Positions 1 through 6,285 of a stretch of DNA of 6,285 bases are shown here, in pieces; within the stretch, counting starts at the first letter, position 1, and each line of letters opens with the position of its first letter. The notes beneath the pieces are model-generated. The model did no database searches. It was not told where the DNA came from and was given only the letters and a program-made list of their open reading frames with translations. The DNA comes from Competibacteraceae bacterium UBA2788 (GTDB lineage Bacteria; Pseudomonadota; Gammaproteobacteria; Competibacterales; Competibacteraceae), in assembly GCA_002352185.1 (NCBI GenBank), contig DEHY01000106.1, positions 389 to 6,673 of the forward strand. The letters run 5' to 3'. Both the position numbers and the translations under genes were made by a program.

Positions 1-1449
1 TTGCAGGCCCTTCTCAGCGGCCCGCGCCCGCATCAGGTCGGTAATATGGCCGGTCAGGGCGTCGAGATCGAACGGCGCAAGCTGCATTTGAATGCACCCG
101 GCTTCGATCTTGGCCATGTCGAGAATGTCGTTGATCAGCGCCAGCAGGTGTTCGCCGCTGCGATTGATGATATCCAGGCTTTCCCGCTGGCGGTCAGTGG
201 CGACTGCGTCCCGCCGCATCAACGCCGAGAACCCCAGAATCGCGTTCAGCGGCGTGCGCAGCTCGTGGCTCATGTTAGCCAGAAATGCACTCTTGGCCCG
301 GTTGGCCGCTTCGGCGGCGTCCTTGGCCTGCTCCAGCGCGACGGTGCGTTCCCTGACCAGATCCTCCAGATGATCCTGATAGGTCAGCAGCTCCTGCTCC
401 ACCCGCTTGAGTTCGGTAACGTCGCTGATCGCGGCGAAGCTGCCCTCAAAGCGGCCTTCCTGATCGTAGAGCGGTCGGGGCGAGATGAGGGTCGAAACTA
501 CACCACCGCCTTTTTTGATCCATTCCAGCTCATAGCGATTGGGTTTCCGCTGCTTCCGCCGTTCAAACTGGACGTGGAAGGCGGCTTTGCCGTTCTCGCT
601 CAACAGATTTTCCAGTGGCTTGCCGATCAGTTCCTCTGCGGAAAAACCGGTCATGACCCAGAACTGGGGATTGGCGTAGGTCACCTTTGCTTCGTTATCA
701 ATCACCACCAGACCTTCGCCCATGGATTCGATCAGCGCCCGGTAACGCTCCTCGCTGGCTTTCAGCGCGATTTCCGCCTGCTTGTATTCGGTAATATCGG
801 TATGGGTGCCCACCATGCGCAGCGGGAGTCCGGCGGCATCGCGTTCGACCACCATGCCACGCGCCAGAATCCAGCCCCAATCGCCGGATTTTTTCCGCAT
901 ACGAATCTCGACGGTGTACTGGCCGCCACCGGCGAAATGCCGGCGGATTCCCTGTTCCACGCGCTCGATATCGTCGGGATGGATCAGGCTTCTCCACGCC
1001 GCGCAGCTTTGGGGAAATGCATACGGTTCGTAGCCCAGCATCGTGTAATAGCGAGTGCTGAAAACAGTCTCGCCGGTCGCAACGCGCCAATCCCATACGC
1101 CTTCGTTGACTGCATCGAGAGTCAGCGCGAGTCGCTGCTGGCTGTCGCGCAGTTTCGCCTCCGCCTTGCGCCGGGCGGTGAACATGGCCGTCAGGAGGAA
1201 AATCAAAACCGGTGCGGCAACGGCAACCGTCGCCACTGTGAAGATCTTGCCCCTGTGTTCCTCGTAAAAGGAATAAGGCTTGCTGCTGATGGTGCTGTCG
1301 CTTGGCAAGACCGTTTCCCGGATGTCGAAACGTTGCAGTTGAGTCGCCACAACCGGGGCGGGGAACGCGACCCAAAGGCAGGCGGCGAGCGCCGCAACGG
1401 CGGCGAAGCAACCCGCTGCACGCTTGAGCGGCACGCACCGTTTTGTCAT
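1..1449 (-). CDS. PAS-PAS sensor histidine kinase, N-terminal part (C-terminus outside window)
   Basis: Membrane sensor kinase, first 483 codons; the frame stays open through base 1, so the ATPase domain and any receiver domain lie outside. Residues 1-35 look like a signal peptide ending in PAPVVA. A periplasmic stretch of about 33 residues (36-68) is followed by one membrane segment (about 69-92). PAS 1 covers about 104-222 (IHPDD, ending DITEYKQAE) and PAS 2 about 228-348 (SEERYRALIESMGEG, ending DVTELKRVE). A likely coiled coil (about 348-385) leads to HisKA (about 386-450) with ANMSHELRTPLN; the phospho-accepting histidine is His395. The start is ATG at 1449, with GGAGAGG 7 bases upstream and an in-frame stop (TGA) just before it. 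The short sensor region is odd: residues 38-68 resemble the linker that follows an ABC_sub_bind domain in related kinases, yet that domain is absent. It lies 1 base after a tiny ORF and downstream of the c-di-GMP gene, probably in one transcript. The signal sensed and the partner regulator are unknown. Confidence 0.93.
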   Translation of the reverse strand, partial: MTKRCVPLKRAAGCFAAVAALAACLWVAFPAPVVATQLQRFDIRETVLPSDSTISSKPYSFYEEHRGKIFTVATVAVAAPVLIFLLTAMFTARRKAEAKLRDSQQRLALTLDAVNEGVWDWRVATGETVFSTRYYTMLGYEPYAFPQSCAAWRSLIHPDDIERVEQGIRRHFAGGGQYTVEIRMRKKSGDWGWILARGMVVERDAAGLPLRMVGTHTDITEYKQAEIALKASEERYRALIESMGEGLVVIDNEAKVTYANPQFWVMTGFSAEELIGKPLENLLSENGKAAFHVQFERRKQRKPNRYELEWIKKGGGVVSTLISPRPLYDQEGRFEGSFAAISDVTELKRVEQELLTYQDHLEDLVRERTVALEQAKDAAEAANRAKSAFLANMSHELRTPLNAILGFSALMRRDAVATDRQRESLDIINRSGEHLLALINDILDMAKIEAGCIQMQLAPFDLDALTGHITDLMRARAAEKGLQ

Positions 1450-1450
1450 C

Positions 1451-1519
1451 TTAAACCCTCTCCGCCGCCATCAGTTCGCTGAGTTTGCCCGGTTCGGTCA
1501 ATGCGCGGAATAGAGGCAT
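1451..1519 (-). CDS. Possible 22-residue leader peptide upstream of the sensor kinase
   Basis: A small ORF of 22 codons plus TAA, starting MPLFRALTEPGK and ending AAERV. It has a good Shine-Dalgarno (GAAGGA at 1528-1533, 8 bases before the ATG). Its frame is closed by TAG a few codons upstream, so it is not the tail of a longer frame in this sequence. Its stop codon is separated from the kinase ATG by a single base, and the kinase ribosome site lies within its last codons. No membrane segment, cysteine or known motif is visible. It may be a coupling leader peptide, a tiny functional protein, or a chance or decayed ORF. I do not recognise the peptide. Support comes only from the ribosome site and the tight spacing. 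Confidence 0.4.
   Translation of the reverse strand: MPLFRALTEPGKLSELMAAERV
1457..1463 (-). promoter_or_regulatory. Ribosome binding site of the sensor kinase
   Basis: GGAGAGG on the minus strand, 7 bases before the ATG at 1449. It lies inside the last sense codons of the small upstream ORF (GAG AGG), so ribosomes translating that ORF would pass over it. This layout favours translational coupling. Confidence 0.6.
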
Positions 1520-1527
1520 GGCTGGAT

Positions 1528-1533
1528 TCCTTC
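1528..1533 (-). promoter_or_regulatory. Ribosome binding site of the small ORF
   Basis: GAAGGA on the minus strand, 8 bases before the ATG at 1519. It lies in the relatively AT-rich 42-bp gap after the GGDEF-EAL stop codon. A weak 5-bp pairing is possible between ATTCC upstream and GGAAT overlapping this site, which could partly mask it. That pairing is too short to call a regulatory structure. Confidence 0.45.
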
Positions 1534-1561
1534 GCTAAGTTATGGAATTGACGCTAATCTG

Positions 1562-4500
1562 TTACGGACCGGCCATCCACGCCAGCCAGGTTGTGGCGAA
1601 CTCGTCGGAGGGCAGCGGACGGCTGAACAGATAGCCCTGGGTCAGGTCGCAACCCTGCCCCAGCAGAATGCGCCGTTGTTCCTCGGTCTCCACGCCCTCG
1701 GCCACTACCACCAGGTCCATCTGGTGGCCAAGGCTAACGATAGTGGCGGCCAGGGTGCGATCATCGGAATCGTGGGCTACGCCGCTCACGAAGCCCCGGT
1801 CGATCTTCAGCGTGGTCAGCGGCAGGCGCTTGAGATAGGCCAGGTTTGAATAGCCGGTGCCGAAGTCGTCGATGGCCAGGCCCACGCCCAGCCGTTCCAG
1901 CGCCCGCAGCGTCTCCGCCTCAACCTCGGCTTCGACCAGAGTGGATTCGGTCAGCTCCAGCTCCAGAGACTGGGGCGGCAAGCCGTAGGCTTCGAGCAGG
2001 CCATGTACCCGGTCGGCGAGTTGCGGCAAGCGGAAGTGGCGGGCCGCCAGATTGACCGCCACGGTCAAGGGCGGCAGTGCGGCGGCGCGCCAGGCGGCCA
2101 TCTGCTGGCAAACTTCCGCCAGCATCCAGTCGCCGAGGGCGACGATCAGGTCGCTGGCTTCCGCCATCGGGATAAATTGCTCTGGCGCAAGCAACCCGCG
2201 CTTGGGATGTTGCCAGCGCACCAGGGCCTCGGCTCCAACCAGCGCGCCGTCGGTCAGCCGCACCTTGGGCTGGTAATAGGCGCGCAACTGGCCGGTCTGA
2301 ATGGCTAGACGCAATTCCCCTTCCAGCATCAGCCGCTCGAAGGTGGCGGCGTTCATCTCGCGGGTGTAAAAAGCCCGGGTGTTGCGCCCATCCTGCTTGG
2401 CCCGGTGCAGGGCAGTGTCGGCGTTCTTCAGCAGGTCGGAAAAATTGACCCCATCGTGCGGATACAGGGCGATACCGATGGAAACCGTCACGATCACGCG
2501 GTGGCCGGCCACCGCGAACGGCTGGTGAAAAATGGCCAGCAGTTTGTTGGCCACGCGCAGCACTCCGTCCTGGCCGGTGTCCGGCAGCAGCAGCACGAAC
2601 TCGTCGCCCCCCAGCCGACAGGCTGTGTCTTCCGCCCGGATCAGCGTCTGGAGGCGGGCCGCCACCTGCACCAGCAGGGCGTCGCCTTCGATGTGGCCCA
2701 GCGAGTCGTTCACTTCCTTGAACCGGTCGAGGTCGAGAAACAGCATCGCCAACTCCATGTGGTGACGCGCCGCCATGGCCAGGGCCAGCTCTGCCCGCTG
2801 GGCCAGCAGCGCCCGGTTCGGCAGGTCGGTCAACGCATCGTAATAGGCCAAATGATCGATGCGCTGCTCGACCCGCTTGCGTGCGGTAATGTCGCGGGCG
2901 TAACCGACGGTGCCCATGATGCGGTCGTCCACCCGTACCGGCGACTTGTAGGTTTCAAACCAGCAGCGCGGCTGGCCGGCCCGCTCGATCATTTCCTCCA
3001 AATTCTTTGGTCTGCCGCTCGCCAGCACCTCCCGGTCGTCGGCCCGGTAAGCCGCAGCCAGATCTGCGGGCCAGACGTCCAGATCGGTCTTGCCAATCAG
3101 CGCCTCAGGCGAGTCGAGTCCACAGGCGCGTGCGAACGGCGCGTTGACCGCCAGAAAACGGCTTTCCGTGTCCTTGAGCCAGACCAGGAAAGGGAAGTTG
3201 TCGAGCAGGGCGCGCTGATATTCCGAATAGGCGCGCAGTTTTTTCTCCGCCCGCTTGCGTTCGGTGATGTCGCTGATGACCGCCAGCACATTGGTCCCGG
3301 TTTCCCCGCCGGGCAGCATTCGCGTGGAGATCAGGACCTGACGCCGCTGTCCGCCCTTTCGGGTGATCTCCCACTCCTCCTGGTCGAGGTTTTCACCTTG
3401 GCGCATGCGGTCCATGCGCGCACTGGCCCGCGCCTGAACTTCAAGGTCTGGATAGAGACTCTGATACCAGCCGCTGATATTGATCTCGCCCAGGGTATAG
3501 CCGGTGATCTCGGCCATCCGATGGTTCCAGACGGTGAAGCGCACATGCGGAAAATCGGGCGTCTCATGACAGGCGCAGATGCCATCGGCGGCGCCATCAA
3601 TGATGGATTGCCGGAAGGCGTCGTCGCGCGCGCTATGCTCCTCCACCCGCTTGCGCTCGGTGATGTCGCGCACGACGGCCAGTACCCGGTTTTCACCGCC
3701 GATCCGGGAGCTTTTCAGGGCCACTTCGGTCCAGAAGGCGTCTCCATTGCGTCGCTGGGACCGCCACTCAAAAACCAGCGCGCCATCGGTTGCAGCCTTT
3801 CGTATCCTGGACAAGGCGTCTTCCCCGCCGAAGGGTGGCAAGCCCAAGCTGACGCAGTCGGCGGCGTCACCCTGCAATCCCATGGCGGGATACAGCTCCA
3901 TGGCCGCTTGGTTCATATCCAGAATCGCGCCATCCACGGCGTCATGAAGAAATATCATGTCGCTGGTGGCATTGAAGATCTCCCGGTAGTTGCGCTCGCT
4001 GCGCTGCAAATCCTCATTGCGCTGCCGCACGTCGCGGGTGGCCTCGGCGACTTTCCGTTTGAGCTGAAGATTCCACAGCAACAGCAAGCCGAGCGCGGCG
4101 GCGATGGCGGCAAAAGTCGCTCCGAGCGCGATCCAGGGCGCGCTGGAAAATATCGGCATCCCGGTCCAGGCTTCGATGATGGCGTGTTTTTCCCGCTCGG
4201 ATATCCGGTGGAAACCGCGTTGCAGCAAATCCAGGAGCGGGCGGTTTCCCTTTCTGACGGCGGCATACAGCTTATTGACGGCAACGGGGTCGACGGCTTC
4301 GTGGAACTCATCCCCGGAACCCAGTTTCGCCAGATAGAACCGGGCCGCATAGGCGTCGATCACAAAAACCCTGATTTTCCCCGCAAGCGCCGCTTTCACC
4401 AGGCTTTCGGCTCCTGGGTAAGGTTCCAGGGCGATATGGGGATATTTTTCCCGGATCCATTCCTCGGCGCTGTCCCCCTTGACCACCCCAACCGTGAAGC

Positions 4501-5005
4501 CGCTCAGGTCTTCAAGCCCCCGGACTCCGTGGACTTGCTGGTGGAAAAACAGCCTTGTGGCAATGTCGGCGTAGGGGCTGGCGAAGTCGAAGAATTCCTC
4601 CCGCTGTCGCGTAGGGAACAGTCCTCCCACCACATCCGCATGGCCTTCCCTGACCGCCGTCAGGGCAGAATCCCACTCCATCAGGCGGAACTCCACCGCA
4701 ACTCCCGTCTTTTGGCTCCACAGCTTCCAGAGGTCAATGCTGATGCCCCGGGGCCGGTTTTCGGCATCAATGAAGGCGAAAGGCGCGTAGGAACTGTCGT
4801 CCGCCACGATAATTTTCGCCGGTTGTGCGCCGCCGCCAGCCAGTGGGCTAACGGCTGGCTGGCGCTGGTCGGGCGCCTGAGCGTGATAGAACCACGCGCC
4901 ACCAGCCAGCAGGGCCATCAGCGCCAGGAATAGAAGCAGGAACAGGCGAATTCTTCTCATAAGATGCATATTTTTCCGGTGGGCGGCGACAGAGGGCGGG
5001 GCCAT
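1562..5005 (-). CDS. Membrane c-di-GMP turnover protein: SBP_bac_3 sensor, three PAS, GGDEF and EAL
   Basis: Inner-membrane protein of 1147 residues expected to make and/or degrade cyclic di-GMP. Order: first membrane segment about 19-40; periplasmic SBP_bac_3-like domain about 63-285; second membrane segment about 289-312; coiled coil about 313-335; PAS 1 about 335-452 (ends DITERKRVE); PAS 2 about 462-583 (FTVWNHRMAEITGY, ends DITERKRAE); PAS 3 about 594-711 (ends DITARKRVE); GGDEF about 714-880; EAL about 892-1138. The cyclase signature GGDEF (799-803) is intact, with a product-inhibition RxxD site (Arg790-Asp793). The EAL side keeps Glu926, Asn985, Glu1017, Asp1046-Asp1047 in DDFGTG, Lys1067, Glu1103 and Gln1123, so phosphodiesterase activity is also likely. 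In the binding domain, Arg135 and Asp217 align with the residues that hold the amino-acid carboxylate and amino groups in HisJ-type proteins, suggesting a small amino-acid-like ligand. The start is uncertain: ATG 5005 lacks a ribosome site. ATG 4969 (GGA 5 bases upstream) or ATG 4960 (protein starting MRRIRLFLLL) is at least as plausible. Confidence 0.95.
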   Translation of the reverse strand: MAPPSVAAHRKNMHLMRRIRLFLLLFLALMALLAGGAWFYHAQAPDQRQPAVSPLAGGGAQPAKIIVADDSSYAPFAFIDAENRPRGISIDLWKLWSQKTGVAVEFRLMEWDSALTAVREGHADVVGGLFPTRQREEFFDFASPYADIATRLFFHQQVHGVRGLEDLSGFTVGVVKGDSAEEWIREKYPHIALEPYPGAESLVKAALAGKIRVFVIDAYAARFYLAKLGSGDEFHEAVDPVAVNKLYAAVRKGNRPLLDLLQRGFHRISEREKHAIIEAWTGMPIFSSAPWIALGATFAAIAAALGLLLLWNLQLKRKVAEATRDVRQRNEDLQRSERNYREIFNATSDMIFLHDAVDGAILDMNQAAMELYPAMGLQGDAADCVSLGLPPFGGEDALSRIRKAATDGALVFEWRSQRRNGDAFWTEVALKSSRIGGENRVLAVVRDITERKRVEEHSARDDAFRQSIIDGAADGICACHETPDFPHVRFTVWNHRMAEITGYTLGEINISGWYQSLYPDLEVQARASARMDRMRQGENLDQEEWEITRKGGQRRQVLISTRMLPGGETGTNVLAVISDITERKRAEKKLRAYSEYQRALLDNFPFLVWLKDTESRFLAVNAPFARACGLDSPEALIGKTDLDVWPADLAAAYRADDREVLASGRPKNLEEMIERAGQPRCWFETYKSPVRVDDRIMGTVGYARDITARKRVEQRIDHLAYYDALTDLPNRALLAQRAELALAMAARHHMELAMLFLDLDRFKEVNDSLGHIEGDALLVQVAARLQTLIRAEDTACRLGGDEFVLLLPDTGQDGVLRVANKLLAIFHQPFAVAGHRVIVTVSIGIALYPHDGVNFSDLLKNADTALHRAKQDGRNTRAFYTREMNAATFERLMLEGELRLAIQTGQLRAYYQPKVRLTDGALVGAEALVRWQHPKRGLLAPEQFIPMAEASDLIVALGDWMLAEVCQQMAAWRAAALPPLTVAVNLAARHFRLPQLADRVHGLLEAYGLPPQSLELELTESTLVEAEVEAETLRALERLGVGLAIDDFGTGYSNLAYLKRLPLTTLKIDRGFVSGVAHDSDDRTLAATIVSLGHQMDLVVVAEGVETEEQRRILLGQGCDLTQGYLFSRPLPSDEFATTWLAWMAGP
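2871..3677 (-). repeat. Recurrent PAS-boundary sequence, three copies inside the GGDEF-EAL gene
   Basis: Each PAS module ends in near-identical coding DNA. In sense orientation the core reads CGACATCACCGAACGCAAGC with small changes, at about 3250-3275, 3647-3672 and 2873-2898. A fourth, weaker relative sits in the kinase gene at about 403-428. All encode the DIT(E/A)xKRxE segment that links a PAS core to the next domain. These are protein-module repeats, not a mobile or regulatory repeat. They show how PAS units can be gained or lost by in-frame recombination. Confidence 0.5.
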
Positions 5006-5030
5006 CCATAGTCAAGCTTGCGTGAGGCCG

Positions 5031-5053
5031 GGATCCGGACCTTGACCCGATCC
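5031..5053 (-). other. Small inverted repeat in the leader of the GGDEF-EAL gene
   Basis: In the minus-strand transcript GGATCGGG and CCGGATCC can pair 7 of 8 positions around a 7-base loop. It lies between the candidate -10 and the start codon. No run of U follows, so it is not an intrinsic terminator for cbiJ. It may be chance in GC-rich DNA. Confidence 0.25.
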
Positions 5054-5078
5054 TGCCGCCCAGCATCCCGCTGATTTG

Positions 5079-5084
5079 ATTATA
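5079..5084 (-). promoter_or_regulatory. Candidate -10 element upstream of the c-di-GMP gene
   Basis: A perfect TATAAT on the minus strand, in the 90-bp gap after cbiJ and about 75 bases before the start at 5005. No good -35 is found 16-18 bases upstream; a TTGACA is present but about 40 bases away, within the cbiJ end. No extended -10 TG is seen. It could be an activator-dependent promoter for the signalling genes, or chance. Confidence 0.33.
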
Positions 5085-5095
5085 AGCGATGGGGC

Positions 5096-5809
5096 TTACA
5101 GCGCCGCCGCCAACCGTTGCACACTGTCAAACTCCCGATCTGCCGTCGGCAACGCCGGACGATCCAGCATTATCACGGGAATGGCGAGTCGCCGCGCCGC
5201 CGCCAGTTTGGCTTCGACCGCGCCGCCGCCGCTGTTTTTCACCACCAGCACGTCGATCTGATAGTCCCGCAGCAGCGCGATCTCCTGTTCCAGCGTAAAC
5301 GGCCCCGTAGCGCAAAGCAGCGTCAGATGCGGCGTGGCAGGGGCTTGCGCCGCCAGGCAGCGCACCAGCCAATGCTGTTCCGGGGGAAGATCCGTCCAGC
5401 GCCGCAACGGCTCCAGACCGATGGTGAAGAACGGGCGTCGAAATTCTCGCAGCCCCACCATGAGCGCAGGCCAGTCAGCCGCGAATCGCCAATCGTCACC
5501 CGATTCCGGTCGCCACGCGGGTCGCCGGTAGGCCCAGAGCGGGATCTGTGCCAGCCGCGCTGCTCGCGCCGCATTCCGGCTGATTTGCGCGGCGTAGGGA
5601 TGCGTTGCATCGATCAGCCGTTCAATGCGTTGCTCGCGCAGGAAAAGCGCCAGGCCGTCGCTACCGCCAAAACCGCCGCTGCGCACTGCGCAGGGCAAAT
5701 CCGGCCATCGCCCCTTGCCGGCTACGCTGTAGATCACGGTATGAACCGGCGCCAGCGTACGCGCCAGCGTCACCGCTTCGCCGATGCCGCCAAGAATCAG
5801 GATGCGCAT
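5096..5809 (-). CDS. cbiJ: Cobalt-precorrin-6A (precorrin-6A) reductase, CbiJ/CobK family
   Basis: Cytoplasmic enzyme of 237 residues, normal length for the family. It reduces a double bond of the corrin macrocycle, converting (cobalt-)precorrin-6A to (cobalt-)precorrin-6B with a nicotinamide cofactor. Family hallmarks seen: N-terminal MRILILGGIGEA (1-12), AGKGR (30-34), GGFGG (45-49), IDATHPYAAQIS (66-77), TIGLEPL (129-135), GPFTLEQE (169-176), VVKNSGG (189-195) and AAARRLAIPVIMLDRP (203-218). The nucleotide-binding loop is usually GGTGEA in this family; Ile replaces Thr here at residue 9. The start ATG has GGAG 6 bases upstream. It follows cbiD by 45 bp on the same strand, and because CbiD belongs to the early-cobalt (anaerobic) route I prefer the name cbiJ over cobK. 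The remaining corrin genes are presumably upstream, outside the window. Confidence 0.93.
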   Translation of the reverse strand: MRILILGGIGEAVTLARTLAPVHTVIYSVAGKGRWPDLPCAVRSGGFGGSDGLALFLREQRIERLIDATHPYAAQISRNAARAARLAQIPLWAYRRPAWRPESGDDWRFAADWPALMVGLREFRRPFFTIGLEPLRRWTDLPPEQHWLVRCLAAQAPATPHLTLLCATGPFTLEQEIALLRDYQIDVLVVKNSGGGAVEAKLAAARRLAIPVIMLDRPALPTADREFDSVQRLAAAL

Positions 5810-5815
5810 GTTCCG

Positions 5816-5819
5816 CTCC
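5816..5819 (-). promoter_or_regulatory. Ribosome binding site of cbiJ, next to a hairpin
   Basis: GGAG on the minus strand, 6 bases before the cbiJ ATG. It lies directly downstream of the inverted repeat at 5820-5852, so folding of that hairpin could influence its accessibility. Confidence 0.5.
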
Positions 5820-5852
5820 GCGCTCCCGCCTTTTCCCGCAAGGGGCGAGCGC
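5820..5852 (-). other. Imperfect inverted repeat between cbiD and cbiJ
   Basis: Two 11-base arms (5820-5830 and 5842-5852) match at 9 of 11 positions, including six uninterrupted outer pairs (GCGCTC with GAGCGC), around an 11-base loop. In the transcript the hairpin starts two bases after the cbiD stop and ends at the cbiJ ribosome site. No U-run follows, so it is not a standard terminator. It could tune relative expression of the two genes or protect the mRNA end. Confidence 0.45.
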
Positions 5853-5854
5853 GT

Positions 5855-6285
5855 TCACGCGAAATCGGCATGGCCGACCGGACGACCTTCGCGGTCGGTC
5901 GCCCAGACCTCTACCGCCACTTCGGGCGGCAGGAGGGTGCGGGCTTGATCGCGAGCCATGACGCAAATCCGGTCGCCCAGCGGCAAACCCGCTGCGTGGG
6001 CCAGCGCCAGCGCCCGCTGGCTGGTATTGGCGGTTTGCATGGCCGCCTGCAAGGCGTCATCCGCGCCCAGCGCTGCGGCTTCCACCGCCAGCACTACCAG
6101 ATCAATGCTGGAATGGCGGCTGTGCAAATCCAGATGGCCCGCCGCCAGCTTGCTGATCTTGCCGAAACCGCCGGCCAGACTCAGTTGGGGAATGGGCGTC
6201 CGTCGCAAATGCTTCAGCACGGCCCCGGCGAAATCGCCCATTTCGATCAACGCCATGTCGGGCATCTGATAATGAGTCCGCATCG
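5855..6285 (-). CDS. cbiD: Cobalt-precorrin-5B (C1)-methyltransferase CbiD, C-terminal part
   Basis: C-terminal 142 or so residues of CbiD; the family is usually about 350-380 residues, so the N-terminal majority is outside the window. The Met codon at 6283 is internal, not a start. CbiD methylates C-1 of cobalt-precorrin-5B from S-adenosylmethionine in the early-cobalt-insertion B12 pathway, in the cytoplasm. Recognisable conserved stretches are [15 protein letters not shown] (14-28 of the visible part), the glycine-rich [20 protein letters not shown] (34-53) followed by HSRHSSIDL (54-62), and TANTS (84-88). The reading frame ends with TGA 45 bp before cbiJ on the same strand, which supports a shared cobalamin operon. 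No frameshift or internal stop is seen in the visible part. Confidence 0.93.
   Translation of the reverse strand, partial: MRTHYQMPDMALIEMGDFAGAVLKHLRRTPIPQLSLAGGFGKISKLAAGHLDLHSRHSSIDLVVLAVEAAALGADDALQAAMQTANTSQRALALAHAAGLPLGDRICVMARDQARTLLPPEVAVEVWATDREGRPVGHADFA

Noticed and set aside
698..1438. Minus-strand frame of 246 codons overlapping the kinase
   Set aside because: It is a frame-shifted reading of the kinase gene, in which the PAS sequence appears only as a scrambled version. The correct frame starts at 1449 and is open to base 1.
1..1482. Plus-strand open frame of 493 codons opposite the kinase
   Set aside because: The opposite strand encodes a continuous PAS-PAS-HisKA protein with a good ribosome site. 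The plus-strand product has no recognisable domain and is a codon-bias shadow.
2405..4933. Plus-strand open frame of 842 codons opposite the GGDEF-EAL gene
   Set aside because: It is antisense to a gene with unmistakable SBP, PAS, GGDEF and EAL domains. It exists because the GC-rich sense codons rarely give stops on the other strand. Its translation shows no recognisable domain.
5031..5053. Intrinsic terminator for cbiJ
   Set aside because: The stem is short with one mismatch and no U-run follows it in the transcript.
5110..5131. TTGACA on the minus strand as a -35 box for the TATAAT at 5079-5084
   Set aside because: The spacer would be about 40 bases, far beyond the 16-18 usual for sigma-70 promoters.
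1..6285. CRISPR arrays, tRNA or rRNA genes, insertion sequences, cobalamin riboswitch
   Set aside because: No regularly spaced repeats, transposase motifs, cloverleaf-like sequence or B12-box-like sequence was seen. Nearly all the window is coding, and the gaps are at most 90 bases.

Overview
The window is GC-rich, and every gene I can support lies on the minus strand, so transcription runs from high to low coordinates. The order is: the 3' part of cbiD (5855-6285, entering from outside), cbiJ/cobK (5096-5809), a very large c-di-GMP turnover protein with a periplasmic solute-binding sensor (1562-5005), an unlisted 22-codon ORF (1451-1519), and the 5' part of a PAS-PAS sensor histidine kinase (1-1449, running off the window). 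The codon use, the PAS-rich signalling proteins and the CbiD/CbiJ pair suggest a free-living Gram-negative proteobacterium, most likely a gammaproteobacterium. This is an inference from protein style and was not tested by a search.

Cobalamin part (5096-6285): CbiD and CbiJ catalyse corrin-ring steps of the early-cobalt-insertion (anaerobic) B12 pathway. They sit 45 bp apart and look co-transcribed. An imperfect inverted repeat fills most of that gap.

Junction (5006-5095): this 90-bp gap separates metabolism from signalling. It holds a perfect TATAAT on the minus strand but no good -35, plus a small hairpin-forming sequence. It may carry the promoter of the signalling genes, but read-through from cbiJ cannot be excluded.

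Signalling part (1-5005): the 1147-residue protein has two membrane segments around a SBP_bac_3-type periplasmic domain, followed by three PAS modules, GGDEF and EAL. Both catalytic domains keep their key residues, so it could both make and degrade c-di-GMP. Downstream, a 22-codon ORF with its own good Shine-Dalgarno ends one base before the kinase start codon. The kinase has a signal peptide, a very short periplasmic segment resembling the membrane-proximal linker of sensor kinases with an ABC-type substrate-binding domain, one membrane segment, two PAS domains and a HisKA domain with an intact H-box. Its ATPase domain lies beyond position 1. No response regulator is visible.

Most of this is ordinary proteobacterial content. 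The points that merit a second look are the tiny coupled ORF before the kinase, the apparent loss of the kinase's periplasmic sensor, and the hairpin between cbiD and cbiJ. I see no evidence here for a wholly new system.
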